64,000 nt of DNA from Caballeronia temeraria (GTDB lineage: Bacteria > Pseudomonadota > Gammaproteobacteria > Burkholderiales > Burkholderiaceae), in contig NZ_FCOI02000013.1 of assembly GCF_001544795.2 (NCBI RefSeq), positions 1 through 64,000 on the forward strand, read 5' to 3'. The notes below the pieces were generated by a model that made no database searches, was not told the DNA's origin, and saw nothing but the letters and a program-made list of their open reading frames with translations. Position 1 is the stretch's first letter. Every line of letters starts with the position of its first letter. The translations under genes were made by a program, and so were the position numbers. Shown here piece by piece: positions 15,690 to 24,617 of the stretch.

Positions 15690-15730
15690 CGACAACGCCC
15701 CGGAAGCGTCAGGCTTCCGGGGCGTTGTCG
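15690..15730 (+). terminator. long hairpin terminator of the small-protein gene
   Basis: An 18-bp perfect stem (15690-15707 with 15713-15730; arms CGACAACGCCCCGGAAGC and its complement) with a 5-base loop, 35 bp after the small-protein stop. There is no long T run (CTTCTGCG follows), so termination may be weak or the hairpin may stabilise the RNA end. Confidence 0.7.
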
Positions 15731-15761
15731 CTTCTGCGCGCCCAAAACATCGGCGAGCGGC

Positions 15762-15789
15762 TTGACATGCAACCAAATGGTTGCATAAT
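15762..15789 (+). promoter_or_regulatory. promoter plus ArsR-type operator of the arsR-AHSA1 operon
   Basis: TTGACA (15762-15767) and CATAAT (15784-15789) are spaced by 16 bases. The spacer and the edges of both hexamers are covered by the palindrome ATGCAACCA-AA-TGGTTGCAT (15767-15786), two perfect 9-base arms, a layout expected for autorepression. Start of transcription would fall at about 15796, the A of the start codon. Confidence 0.85.
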
Positions 15790-15795
15790 GCGTTC

Positions 15796-16119
15796 ATGGA
15801 TGACGATTCGGTTTTTCGTGCGCTCGCCGACGCAAGCCGCAGGCAACTGCTCGACCGTCTGCGCGAAGCGAACGGCCAGACGCTCGGCGAGCTATGCGAC
15901 GGCTTGCGCATGACGCGGCAGGCGGTGTCGAAGCATCTTGCGATACTCGAAGACGCGAATCTCGTGTCGACGCAGCGCCACGGCCGCGAGAAGCGTCATT
16001 TCCTCAATCCGGTGCCGATCCACGAGATCGCGCAGCGCTGGATCAGCAAGTTCGAGCGTCCGCGCCTGGACGCTTTGTCCGACCTGAAACGCACGCTTGA
16101 AGGAGACGATCATGAGTAG
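15796..16119 (+). CDS. ArsR family winged-helix regulator
   Basis: A 107-residue protein. The ArsR-type HTH is seen in RALADASRRQLLDRL and LRMTRQAVSKHLAILEDANLV, followed by the wing (QRHGREKRHFLN). No metal-binding ELCVCDL-type motif is present, so it belongs to the non-metal group usually linked to AHSA1/SRPBCC genes. The ATG at 15796 coincides with the predicted transcription start, so the mRNA may be leaderless; an in-frame TTG at 15781 lies inside the operator and is unlikely. It overlaps the next gene by eight bases. Confidence 0.92.
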   Translation: MDDDSVFRALADASRRQLLDRLREANGQTLGELCDGLRMTRQAVSKHLAILEDANLVSTQRHGREKRHFLNPVPIHEIAQRWISKFERPRLDALSDLKRTLEGDDHE

Positions 16120-16549
16120 CGACACGTTCGTGTATGTCACGTATATCCGCACGGCGCCGGGAAAGCTGTGGGAAGCGCTGACGACGCCGGAATTCGTCAG
16201 GCAATACTGGTTCGGCATGCATCAGGAATCCGACTGGAAAGCGGGTTCCGCGTGGAAGATGCTTTTCTCCGACGGACGCGTCGCGGATGCGGGCGAAGTG
16301 CTCGAAGCCGAGCCGGGCAAGCGCCTCGTGCTGAAATGGCGCAACGAGTTTCGCGAAGACCTGAAGGACGCGGGCTGGTCGCGCTGCACTTACGAGATCG
16401 AAGCGCTCGGCGAAGCGGTCAAGCTCACCGTCACGCATGTGAGCGAGAGCAAGCCGTTCATCGAGGCCGTGTCGGGCGGATGGCCGAAGATTCTGTCGAA
16501 TCTCAAGTCGTTGCTGGAGACGGGTTCGGTCGCGCTCGTCACGAAGTAA
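16112..16549 (+). CDS. SRPBCC (AHSA1-like) domain protein
   Basis: A 145-residue protein starting at ATG 16112 behind AAGGAG, overlapping the ArsR gene. The VTYIRTAPGKLWEALTTPEFVRQYWFG opening, the GEVLEAEPGKRLVLKW strand and the C-terminal GGWPKILSNLKSLLETG helix are typical of the AHSA1 group with the START-like hydrophobic cavity. ArsR-AHSA1 pairs are common in Proteobacteria. The ligand or target is usually unknown. It is co-regulated with arsR through the palindromic operator. Confidence 0.9.
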   Translation: MSSDTFVYVTYIRTAPGKLWEALTTPEFVRQYWFGMHQESDWKAGSAWKMLFSDGRVADAGEVLEAEPGKRLVLKWRNEFREDLKDAGWSRCTYEIEALGEAVKLTVTHVSESKPFIEAVSGGWPKILSNLKSLLETGSVALVTK

Positions 16550-16561
16550 CGCGACGATGAA

Positions 16562-16604
16562 AAACGGCGCGCTGTCCTTGGCAGGCAGCGCGCCGTTTCG
16601 TTTT
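16562..16604 (+). terminator. terminator of the arsR-AHSA1 operon
   Basis: A 13-bp stem AAACGGCGCGCTG/CAGCGCGCCGTTT (16562-16574 with 16586-16598), 11-base loop, then TCGTTTT. The complementary AAAA on the other side lets it also serve the convergent permease gene ending at 16623. Confidence 0.85.
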
Positions 16605-16622
16605 ACGCGATACGACCGTCGA

Positions 16623-18029
16623 TCAGATCGCCCAGCCGCCGAGATAGAACACGGCGAGCACGACCGCGATCGCCACCGTGCCGACATTCAGCTTGCGCCA
16701 TTCGCCCGCCACGATGCGGCCGATCACGAGCGTCGAGAAGCCGAGCATGATGCCCGTCACGATATTCGCCGACAGCACGATATACACCGCGCATACGAGG
16801 CCGGACATCGTGTCGACGGTATCTTCGAAATGCAGCTTGCTCACGTTGCCGAGCATCAGCAGGCCGACGTACATCAGCGCGGGCGCCGTTGCGTAGGAAG
16901 GCACGAGCGCGGCGAGCGGCGAGAGGAACATCACGACGAGGAACAGCACGCCGACGACGCTTGCCGCGAGGCCCGTCTTCGCGCCCGCCGCCACGCCCAC
17001 CGACGATTCGATATACGCCGCAGCCGGCGCGCCGCCGAAGCAGGCCGAGAAGATCGAGCTGAGCGAATCGGCGGTCAGCGCGCGGCCGCCGTTGACGATG
17101 CGCCCGTTCTTGTCGATCTGGCCGGCTTGTCCGGCGACGGCGCGGATCGTGCCGGTCGCGTCGAACACGGCGGTCATCACCAGGGCGAGCACGCTAGGCA
17201 GCACGGCCATCGAGAGCGCGCCCTTGATGTCCATCGCGCCGATCAGCGAAGCATGACCCGGCGCCGACAACGCCGGCAATGCGAACACGCCGTGAAAGCG
17301 CACGGACGGATCGAAGATCAAACCGATTGCCGACAGACCGACCACGACGAGCAGGATGCCGCCCGGCACGCGCCGGCGCTCCAGGCCGAAGATCGCGGCG
17401 AGGCCCGCCACCGACATCAGCACCGGGAAAGCCGTGATATGCCCGAGCGACACCGGCATGCCAGGCGCGGGATTCTTGATGATGAGGCCGACATCGTTCG
17501 ATGCGATCAGCAGCAGGAACAAGCCGATGCCGATGCCCGTGCCGTGCGCGACGCCCGTCGGCAGATTGCGCAGGATCCACGAGCGCACGCCGGTGACGGA
17601 GATCGCGGTGAACACGACGCCCATCAGGAACACGGCGCCGAGCGCGATGGCCGGCGTCAGTCCCTTGCCGAGCACGAGGCCGAAGGCGGTGAACGCCGTC
17701 AACGAAATTGCGCAGCCGATTGCGATCGGCAGGCGCGCCCACACGCCCATCAGCAGGGAGCCGAACGCGGTGGTGAGACACACGGCGACGAACACCGCGC
17801 TCGTGTCGAAGCCTGCCTTGCCGAGCATGCCCGGCACGACGAACACGGAGTAGACCATCGCGAGGAAGGTCGTGACGCCCGCCACGATTTCGCGTTTTTC
17901 CGTGCTGCCGGTTTTCGAAATGCCGAAATAGCGATCGAGAAAGCCGCCGCCGGCGGTCTGAACCGTTTCCTCTCGTTCTGTGGGGGTGATGTCGATGTCG
18001 CCAAGCTGCTGGGCGGAGGATTCCAACAT
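16623..18029 (-). CDS. AzgA-type purine (adenine/guanine/hypoxanthine) permease, NCS2 family
   Basis: A 468-residue membrane protein. The start at ATG 18029 is supported by AAAGGAG on the minus strand; the frame is open 44 codons further but that part is leader. [33 protein letters not shown] (region) is the AzgA signature, where E. coli AdeP/AdeQ/GhxP have FKL...[43 protein letters not shown] near the end also fits. It would import purine bases by proton symport. An unusual, structured 5' leader precedes it. Confidence 0.88.
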   Translation of the reverse strand: MLESSAQQLGDIDITPTEREETVQTAGGGFLDRYFGISKTGSTEKREIVAGVTTFLAMVYSVFVVPGMLGKAGFDTSAVFVAVCLTTAFGSLLMGVWARLPIAIGCAISLTAFTAFGLVLGKGLTPAIALGAVFLMGVVFTAISVTGVRSWILRNLPTGVAHGTGIGIGLFLLLIASNDVGLIIKNPAPGMPVSLGHITAFPVLMSVAGLAAIFGLERRRVPGGILLVVVGLSAIGLIFDPSVRFHGVFALPALSAPGHASLIGAMDIKGALSMAVLPSVLALVMTAVFDATGTIRAVAGQAGQIDKNGRIVNGGRALTADSLSSIFSACFGGAPAAAYIESSVGVAAGAKTGLAASVVGVLFLVVMFLSPLAALVPSYATAPALMYVGLLMLGNVSKLHFEDTVDTMSGLVCAVYIVLSANIVTGIMLGFSTLVIGRIVAGEWRKLNVGTVAIAVVLAVFYLGGWAI

Positions 18030-18182
18030 GAGCTGCTCCTTTATCAGCACGCTGAAACGGAACACCGTGCGCCGCGCATCCTGCACGCCGGGCACTGCGG
18101 GTCCATCGTCAGGGTCGTCTCGTCTGTAGTTCTGGATGATTGCCGAGTGACGGGCTCTCATGGCTGCACTCGGTCAGGACAG
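18030..18182 (-). promoter_or_regulatory. structured 5' leader of the purine permease gene (riboswitch candidate)
   Basis: Transcription from the promoter below would start near 18176 and leave a ~145-nt leader. At its very 5' end a hairpin with perfect 7-bp arms CCGAGTG/CACTCGG (18167-18173 with 18143-18149) forms, followed by an unpaired-looking stretch and the ribosome site. Purine permease genes are known riboswitch targets, and a xanthine-binding class (NMT1) is described in Betaproteobacteria; I cannot confirm a match by eye. Confidence 0.35.
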
Positions 18183-18211
18183 AGACTAGGGGAACAGAAC
18201 GCGGGGTCCAA
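18183..18211 (-). promoter_or_regulatory. promoter of the purine permease gene
   Basis: On the minus strand TTGGAC (18206-18211) and TAGTCT (18183-18188) are spaced by 17 bases. The -35 is close to consensus, the -10 is weak. It lies ~155 bp before the start codon. Confidence 0.45.
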
Positions 18212-18290
18212 TCCCATGAAAAACATGCCGCTCATGCCGAGCGGCTTATATGCCGCGAATCCCGCGCGGGGCGGGGCTCTCGCATGAGCG

Positions 18291-18325
18291 AAAAAAGGCC
18301 GGACTAGGGGAAACGCCTAGTCCGG
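18291..18325 (-). terminator. terminator of the gamma-glutamyltransferase gene
   Basis: A 10-bp perfect stem CCGGACTAGG/CCTAGTCCGG (18299-18308 with 18316-18325) with a 7-base loop. On the minus strand it is followed by CC and six T (18291-18296). It separates ggt from the permease gene. Confidence 0.9.
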
Positions 18326-18365
18326 TTCGGGCCGCTATTTTACTCGCTCGCCGTTGTGCGGCGCA

Positions 18366-20099
18366 TTACTCGATCACGCGCGACACGCCGCGTCCGCGCG
18401 GATCGGACATCGGTTCGGGCTTGTCGCCGTCGATGCGGATCACCTGGATGTCGCCGTTGAAGCCCTGCATCGTGAATTTGTAGCCCTTGTCCTCGAGCTG
18501 CTTCACGACATCAGGCTCGAGCTGATGAAACGGCTCCTGGAAGATCGTGTTCGGCGGCAGCAACTGATGATGGAAGCGCGTCGCGCCGACGGCCTCGGGC
18601 AGCGTCATGTTGAAGTCGTACACGTTCGTGATGACCTGGAAGATCGACGTGAAGATGCGCGAGCCGCCCGGCGTGCCGATCACCATCGCGACCTTGTCGT
18701 CCTTCGTGAGGATGGTCGGCGTCATCGACGAAAGCGGACGCTTTTTCGGCGCGATGGCGTTCGCATCGCTGCCGACGACGCCGAACATGTTCGGCACGCC
18801 CGGCTTCGACGCGAAGTCGTCCATTTCGTCGTTGAGCACGATGCCCGTGCCTTCCGCGATCACGCCCGAGCCGAAGTAGCCATTGATCGTGTACGTGTTC
18901 GACACCGCGTTGCCCCACTTGTCGACGACGGAGAAGTGCGTGGTTTCCGCCTTCTCGGGCATCGACGTGCCGAGTCCCGGCTGCACGCTCTTCGTGTCCG
19001 AAGGCGTATCCGGATTGACTTCCTGCGCGCGCTTCAGGATGTAGTCGTCGTTGGTGAGCTGCGCGACCGGCACCTTGTAGAAGTCCGGATCGCCGAGATA
19101 CTGCGCGCGATCCGCGAACACGCGTTTCTCGATTTCGGACACGAGATGGATGTACTGCGCGGAATCGAGCGGCACGTCCTGGAACTTGTCCTTGAGGTCG
19201 GCCTTCATCTTCAGCAACTGCACGAGGCCGACGCCGCCCGAGCTCGGCGGCGGCGCGGTGATTACGCGATAGCCGTTCCAGCTCGCCGTGATCGGCTGAC
19301 GCCATACCGCCTTGTAGTCCTTCAGATCGCGCGTGGTGATGAGGCCGTGGCCTTCCATCGATTTGGCGATGAGCTGGGCCGTTTCGCCTTCGTAGAAGCC
19401 TTTCGCGCCCTTGTCGGAGATGCGCTGAAGGGTCTTCGCGAGATCAGGCTGCTTGAACACCTGACCCGCCTTCATGCCGCCGAAGTACAGGTCGAAGTTG
19501 GTCTTGCCGGCGAAGTCCTTCGCCGCGTTGTCGCGCCGCTGGATCAGTTGATCGTCGACTTCGAAGCCGTCGTTCGCGTACTTGATGGCCGGCGCGAGCA
19601 CCTGCTTCCACTTCAGCTTGCCGAAGCGCTTCTGCGCTTCCCACATGCCTTCGACCGTGCCCGGCACGCCCACCGCGCGATGCCCGTAAAGGCTCATGCC
19701 CTTGATGACTTCGCCCTTGTCGTCGAGATACATGTTGCGCGTGGCGGAAAGCGGCGCGCGCTCACGATAGTCGAGGAAGTACGGACGATGATCCACGTAC
19801 AGCGTCATGAAGCCGCCGCCGCCGATATTGCCCGCTTCCGGATACGTGACCGCGAGCGTGAAGGCGATCGCGACGGCCGCATCGACGGCATTGCCGCCTT
19901 GCTTGAATATCTGTTCCGCGGTGTCGGCGGCGTATTTGTCGGCGACCGCCACGGCCGATGCGGTGAGGACCGCGGGCTGATTGTCGGCGGTTTTTGCGTA
20001 AGCCGGCGCTGTCTCGACGAATCCCGCCGTCATGAGCGCCGATGCGAGCACGGCGCCGAGTGCGACGGACCGGATGCGCGGTTCTTTTTTCAAAAGCAT
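18366..20099 (-). CDS. ggt: gamma-glutamyltransferase (periplasmic)
   Basis: About 577 residues with an export signal (SVALGAVLASALMTAGFVETAPAYA). The autoprocessing site is visible in EKAETTHFSVVDKWGNAVS, where the second Thr becomes the N-terminal nucleophile of the small subunit. Downstream the family residues NDEMDDF and the PGGSRI motif (TPGGSRIFTSI) are present, as is PPPSSGGVGL. It hydrolyses or transfers the gamma-glutamyl group of glutathione and similar peptides in the periplasm. Of two ATGs three codons apart, the one at 20099 lies ten bases from AAAGGAG and is chosen; 20108 is too close to it. Confidence 0.95.
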   Translation of the reverse strand: MLLKKEPRIRSVALGAVLASALMTAGFVETAPAYAKTADNQPAVLTASAVAVADKYAADTAEQIFKQGGNAVDAAVAIAFTLAVTYPEAGNIGGGGFMTLYVDHRPYFLDYRERAPLSATRNMYLDDKGEVIKGMSLYGHRAVGVPGTVEGMWEAQKRFGKLKWKQVLAPAIKYANDGFEVDDQLIQRRDNAAKDFAGKTNFDLYFGGMKAGQVFKQPDLAKTLQRISDKGAKGFYEGETAQLIAKSMEGHGLITTRDLKDYKAVWRQPITASWNGYRVITAPPPSSGGVGLVQLLKMKADLKDKFQDVPLDSAQYIHLVSEIEKRVFADRAQYLGDPDFYKVPVAQLTNDDYILKRAQEVNPDTPSDTKSVQPGLGTSMPEKAETTHFSVVDKWGNAVSNTYTINGYFGSGVIAEGTGIVLNDEMDDFASKPGVPNMFGVVGSDANAIAPKKRPLSSMTPTILTKDDKVAMVIGTPGGSRIFTSIFQVITNVYDFNMTLPEAVGATRFHHQLLPPNTIFQEPFHQLEPDVVKQLEDKGYKFTMQGFNGDIQVIRIDGDKPEPMSDPRGRGVSRVIE

Positions 20100-20166
20100 C
20101 TCCTGCATTCTCCTTTATTGCGTCTCACAAAATATCTACGCTTATATACCACGTCTCGCGCGACGA

Positions 20167-20928
20167 TCACGGCATCAGCTGGCCGCCGTTCACGTCGATG
20201 ATCTGGCCCGTCACGTAGCGCGACATCGCCTCCGATGCGAGATAGAGGAACGCGCCGCTGCAATCGTCGGGCTCGCCGATATAACCCATCGGAATCATTT
20301 TGCGGAACGATTCGAGCTGCTCGGGCGACGTGAAACGCTCCTGAAACGGCGTCTGGATGACGCCGGGTGCGACCGCGTTCACCCGTATGCGATCCGGCAT
20401 CAGTTCCTTCGCCATGCCTTTGGTGATGGTGCTGACGAAGCCTTTCGACGCAGCGTAGAGCAGCGCGCCCGGGCCGCCGCCGTTGCGCGCCGCCACCGAT
20501 GTCACGTTGATGATCGAGCCGCCGCCGCCGTCCTTCAGCGACGGCAGCGCCGCGCGCGTGAACGCGACGACCGAGCGTGCGTTGATATGCATGATCTCGT
20601 CGAAGAGCTCGTCGCTCGCGGAGGCGATCGGTTCGCGCCGCACGAGGCTGCCCGCGTTGTTGATGAGCACGTCGATCTTGCCGAAGGCTTCGACGGTCTG
20701 CGCGACGGCGGCGTCGATGGCCTTCGAATCGCGCACGTCGGCGCCGACCGTGATCGCCGTGACGCCGAGCGCGCGCACGTCCTTCGCGACTTCTTCGGCC
20801 TTGTCTTTCGAGCTGTTGTAGTGCACCGCGACGTTGGCGCCATATAGCGCGAACGCTCGCGCCGCCGCCGCGCCGATGCCAGTGCTCGCGCCGGTGATAA
20901 GGATCGATTTGCCTTTCAGATCGTGCAT
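20167..20928 (-). CDS. SDR family oxidoreductase
   Basis: A 253-residue classical SDR. TGASTGIGAAAARAF (near residue 12) binds the cofactor, NNAG is present at ~90, the catalytic Ser is in INVTSVAA and YAASKG supplies Tyr and Lys. QIIDVNGGQLMP is the usual C-terminal end. The residue set after the second strand (HYNSSKDKAEE) suggests NADPH preference. It follows no operon partner closely (68 bp to ggt on the same strand) and is divergent from the VOC gene. The substrate is unknown. Confidence 0.88.
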   Translation of the reverse strand: MHDLKGKSILITGASTGIGAAAARAFALYGANVAVHYNSSKDKAEEVAKDVRALGVTAITVGADVRDSKAIDAAVAQTVEAFGKIDVLINNAGSLVRREPIASASDELFDEIMHINARSVVAFTRAALPSLKDGGGGSIINVTSVAARNGGGPGALLYAASKGFVSTITKGMAKELMPDRIRVNAVAPGVIQTPFQERFTSPEQLESFRKMIPMGYIGEPDDCSGAFLYLASEAMSRYVTGQIIDVNGGQLMP

Positions 20929-21092
20929 GAATGCTCCGTTTGGATAGGGTTTGAAGCGAGCGCAACAAACGAGAGTATGAAACGAAGCGCGAAACCGTGT
21001 ACGGCGGCGATGCCGGAACGGGCACCATCCACGGCGCGCGCGTGTCGAAAGAGGCGCGGGCAGGGCGCTCGCACCCTCACCAGGAGACAGAC

Positions 21093-21560
21093 ATGGCTTC
21101 GCAAGTCGATCCGATTCCGCATGACCGTCGCGGCGTGATTCCGTACATGGCGGTGGCGGGCTGCGCCAGCGCCATCGAGTTCTATACGAAAGTGTTCGGC
21201 GCGACCGAAACGTTCAGGATCGAGCAGCCGGACGGGCGTATCGGTCACGCGGAGTTGTCGATCGGCGGAAACGTCGTCTATCTGTGCGACGAATTTCCCG
21301 ATTACGGCACCATCGGCCCGCTTTCCGTGGGCGGCACGCCGGTGATGCTGCATCTCTACGTCACGGATGTCGATGCAGTCGCGCAACGCGCCGCCGACGA
21401 AGGCGCGACGATCCTGCGCCCCGTCGAAGATCAGTTCTATGGCGATCGCGGCGGGAAGCTGCGCGATCCTTTCGGACATGTGTGGTGGGTCGCGACGCAC
21501 ATCGAGGATGTGTCGGCCGAGCAGATGCGCGAGCGCGCGAAAAAGCTGTTCGGCGGTTGA
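21093..21560 (+). CDS. VOC superfamily protein (PhnB/glyoxalase-like)
   Basis: A 155-residue protein starting at ATG 21093 behind AGGAG. It has the single-chain VOC fold: VIPYMAVAGCASAIEFYTKVFGATE at the start, then IGHAELSIGGNVVYLCDEFPDYG, VMLHLYVTDVDAVAQRAADEGA and DRGGKLRDPFGHVWWVATH. The subgroup contains PhnB-like proteins and glyoxalase/bleomycin-resistance relatives of mostly unknown function. It is a single gene, converging on a LysR gene. Confidence 0.85.
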   Translation: MASQVDPIPHDRRGVIPYMAVAGCASAIEFYTKVFGATETFRIEQPDGRIGHAELSIGGNVVYLCDEFPDYGTIGPLSVGGTPVMLHLYVTDVDAVAQRAADEGATILRPVEDQFYGDRGGKLRDPFGHVWWVATHIEDVSAEQMRERAKKLFGG

Positions 21561-21575
21561 GCCGCGCGTGCTGCG

Positions 21576-22505
21576 TCAGTCCGCGGTGAGCGGCGCGTCT
21601 TCGTCGGCTTCGAACGAATAATGCTCGACGACGCGCTTCACCGAACTCCGGAACGACGCGACGAGATCCGAGCGGATGCCGCTGCTCGGATACGACAGCA
21701 CGTACTCGTATTCGATATCGGTCTCGAACGGCCGCACGACGACGCCGTGCGCGCGCCAGACCTTCGCCGCGAACGGCTCGACGATCGAGATGCCGAGCCC
21801 GCCTGCGACCATCGCGTAGCGGGTGTGCGCAGTATCGGTGAAGACGGTGTAGCGCGGCCGGTCTTCCGTCGATGAAATGAGCGTCTGCTCCGCCTCATAC
21901 GGCTGGCGCGCATTCGGCAGCCAGCCGATGAGCCTTTCTCCGCGCAAGTCGGCCGGGCGCACGATCTTCTTTTTCGCGAGCTTGTGCGTGGCCGGCATCG
22001 CGCACGACGCGCGCGCCTTCAGCAGCGTTTCCACCTCGATGCCCGCGACAGCCGGAAACGCCAGACTCAACGCGACATCGGCCTTGTGGTTCTGGAGGTT
22101 CACCAGCACTTCGGGCACTTTCACGGAGTCGACCTTGATCGGCACGCCGGGATGACGCTCGGTGAAATCGGCGAGCACGGGCGGCAGGAGCGTCGTCGCG
22201 AGCACGGGCATGCAGGCGACCGTGAGACTGTCGGAGGCTTCCTCGCGGATCATCGCGGCGACCTGTTTCAGACGCTCCAGCCCGAGGAAGTTCTCTTCGA
22301 CGGACTTGTAGAAACGCAAGCCGGCCGTCGTCGGATTCAGACGGCCGCCGATGCGGGAAAACAGGCTGAAGCCGAGATCGGCTTCGAGATCGGCGATCAG
22401 GCGGCTGATCGCGGGCTGGGTCACGTGAAGCTTTTTTGCTGCGCCGACACTGGTGCCGGTCATGATGAGGCTGCGAAATGCCTCGATCTGGCGGAAACGG
22501 ATCAT
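21576..22505 (-). CDS. LysR family regulator
   Basis: A 309-residue protein starting at ATG 22505 (MIRFRQIEAFRSLIMTGTS), where the family begins, although the frame is open 20 codons further. HTH: VGAAKKLHVTQPAISRLIADLEADLGFSLF (region). The effector domain contains VACMPVLATTLLPPVLADF and GLGISIVEP. This HTH subgroup resembles the opine/octopine-type (OccR/NocR) and related regulators. It is divergent from the peptide-transport operon across 435 bp and is the natural candidate to control it. Confidence 0.88.
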   Translation of the reverse strand: MIRFRQIEAFRSLIMTGTSVGAAKKLHVTQPAISRLIADLEADLGFSLFSRIGGRLNPTTAGLRFYKSVEENFLGLERLKQVAAMIREEASDSLTVACMPVLATTLLPPVLADFTERHPGVPIKVDSVKVPEVLVNLQNHKADVALSLAFPAVAGIEVETLLKARASCAMPATHKLAKKKIVRPADLRGERLIGWLPNARQPYEAEQTLISSTEDRPRYTVFTDTAHTRYAMVAGGLGISIVEPFAAKVWRAHGVVVRPFETDIEYEYVLSYPSSGIRSDLVASFRSSVKRVVEHYSFEADEDAPLTAD

Positions 22506-22940
22506 CTTTCGGACGGCTCTGGAGCGGCGGTTATACGGCGACGCAATCTTATAGGAAACAAGCACTTGCTGCCTTAGCCCTGTCGAGCCGCTGAAAGCCG
22601 CAAGTGCGTTTATCCAACGAATTGAACGAGTATTCGAAAAATTTAGTGACTATAAGCACATGTGAGTGGCATCCGTCTTATTGATGCGAAATACTCGCCG
22701 CCAGCCTGAAGCGAGAATGAAAGCGTCCACGTAAGCAATCCGCGCTCGGACCGAAGCGCCGACGCACAAAAGACGCAGCACGCCGACAGCATCAAGAAAG
22801 CTTTTCGTTAGATTTGCTCATTTCGGAGCCGGCTGTTTATCTCGAACGCGATAAACACGCCGATCCGTGAAGGACTACGAAGGTCTACAAGCAAAACGAA
22901 AGGCAACAACCGACAATCGAGACGAAGAGAAGGATTCCCC
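22506..22940. other. 435-bp divergent regulatory region, lysR / oppA
   Basis: No supported gene. It is noticeably more AT-rich at 22600-22700 (TTCGAAAAATTTAGTGACTATAAG), which is where promoter elements for either gene are likely, but no hexamer pair has a convincing spacing. AGAAGGA at 22927-22933 is the ribosome site for the binding-protein gene. Confidence 0.4.
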
Positions 22941-24578
22941 ATGACGTTTTTTGCCGTCCACCACGCATCGATCCGACGCACGAAGCTCGCCGCCGCCGCG
23001 GCGCTGCTCGCTTTCTCCACACTGAACGCGACGGCCGCCCTCGTGCCTTCGGGCATCACGCTCGCCGCGAAGCAGGAACTCGTGCGCAATAACGGATCCG
23101 AAACCGAGACGCTGGACCCGGCGATGGTGGAATCCGTAGGTGCGTACAACCTCACGACCGATCTGTTCGAAAGCCTGACGGCCACAAACAACGATGGCGC
23201 CGTCGTGCCGGGCGTGGCCGAGAAGTGGGAGCAGAAGGACGCGACGACCTGGATTTTCCACTTGCGCAAGAACGCCCGCTGGTCCAACGGCGACGCCGTC
23301 ACCGCAAACGATTTCGTCTACGGCATCCAGCGTTTCGTCGATCCGAAAACGGCGTCGTCGTATGCGAACGTTTTCGGCGTGTTCCTCGCGAACGGCAACG
23401 AAGTCGCCGCCGGCAAGAAGCCGGTCAGCACGCTCGGCGTGCGCGCGGTCGATGCGTCTACGGTCGAGATCAAGACATCCGGCCCGGTTCCGTTTCTGCC
23501 CGAACTGATGTCGAACCCGAACTTCGCGCCGGCGCATCGCGCGAGCGTCGAGAAGTTCGGGAAGGACTGGACGAAGCCCGGCAATCTCGTGAGCAACGGC
23601 CCGTTCCAGCTGAAGGACTGGCAGGTCAACAGCAAGATCGTGATGGTGAAGAACCCGAACTACTGGGACAAGGCGAACGTGCAGCTGACGCAGGTCACCT
23701 ATCTGCCGGTGGAAGACGAGAACACGGACGTCAAGCTGTTTCAGTCCGGCGAAAACGACATGACGTACCAGATGCCGACCGGCACCTACGCCAAATACGT
23801 CAAGCAGTTCCCGGGCGATGCGCGCAATTCGCTGATTCTCGGCACGCGCTACTACAGCTTCAATAATCGCGATCCGCTGATGAAGGACGTGCGCGTGCGC
23901 AAGGCGCTTTCGATGGTCGTCGACCGCGATCTGCTCGCGCAGCGCGTCACCGCCGATGGTCAGGTCCCGCTTTACTCGGTGCTGCCGAAGGGCGTGGTCG
24001 GCGCGGACGTCACGACTTACGACTGGGCGTCGTGGCCGATGGCCAAGCGCGTAGAGGAAGCCAAGAAGCTGCTCGAGCAGGCGGGCGTGAAGCCCGGCAC
24101 GAAGCTGCGTTTCGCGATGAACACGAGCGACTACAACAAGAAGATGGCCATTTTCGTGGCGTCGGAGTGGAAATCGAAGCTCGGCCTCGACACGCAGATC
24201 GAGTCGATGGAGTTCAAGGTGCTGCTCAAGAAGCGCCATGACGGCGACTACCAGATCGCCCGCAACGGCTGGGTCGCGGACTACAACGACGCGACCACGT
24301 TCCTGCAACTCGTCCAATGCGGCTCGAACCAGAACGACAACTTCAACTGCAATCCGAAGGCCGACGCGCTCGTCAAGGAAGCGAATCAGACCACGGATCA
24401 GGCGAAACGCGCTCAGTTGCAGACGCAGGCCGCGAAACTCGCGATGGACGACTATCCGATGCTGCCGCTGCTGCAATACGGCCTGCCGCGCCTCGTGAAG
24501 AGCTACGTCGGCGGCTATTCGCTGAAGAATCCGATGGACCGCTATCACAGCAAGGATCTCTACATCGTCAAGCACTGA
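22941..24578 (+). CDS. oppA: oligopeptide ABC transporter substrate-binding protein
   Basis: A 545-residue periplasmic protein with a signal peptide (LAAAAALLAFSTLNATAA). NNGSETETLDPAMVESVGAY, LTTDLFESLTATNNDG and KDATTWIFHLRKNARWSNGDAVTANDFVY (region) are the OppA/MppA signature, and FVASEWKSKLGL and YPMLPLLQY are further family segments. It binds oligopeptides, possibly murein peptides, and hands them to OppBCDF encoded next. It is the first gene of a five-gene operon with short spacers. Confidence 0.93.
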   Translation: MTFFAVHHASIRRTKLAAAAALLAFSTLNATAALVPSGITLAAKQELVRNNGSETETLDPAMVESVGAYNLTTDLFESLTATNNDGAVVPGVAEKWEQKDATTWIFHLRKNARWSNGDAVTANDFVYGIQRFVDPKTASSYANVFGVFLANGNEVAAGKKPVSTLGVRAVDASTVEIKTSGPVPFLPELMSNPNFAPAHRASVEKFGKDWTKPGNLVSNGPFQLKDWQVNSKIVMVKNPNYWDKANVQLTQVTYLPVEDENTDVKLFQSGENDMTYQMPTGTYAKYVKQFPGDARNSLILGTRYYSFNNRDPLMKDVRVRKALSMVVDRDLLAQRVTADGQVPLYSVLPKGVVGADVTTYDWASWPMAKRVEEAKKLLEQAGVKPGTKLRFAMNTSDYNKKMAIFVASEWKSKLGLDTQIESMEFKVLLKKRHDGDYQIARNGWVADYNDATTFLQLVQCGSNQNDNFNCNPKADALVKEANQTTDQAKRAQLQTQAAKLAMDDYPMLPLLQYGLPRLVKSYVGGYSLKNPMDRYHSKDLYIVKH

Positions 24579-24617
24579 CATCGCAGGCTCTGCTGACCTA
24601 AGCGAAGGGGAACGCTC

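Noticed and set aside
16557-18287. 576-codon ORF antisense to the purine permease gene
   Set aside because: Shadow frame of the permease gene with strongly biased His/Arg/Glu composition and no motif.
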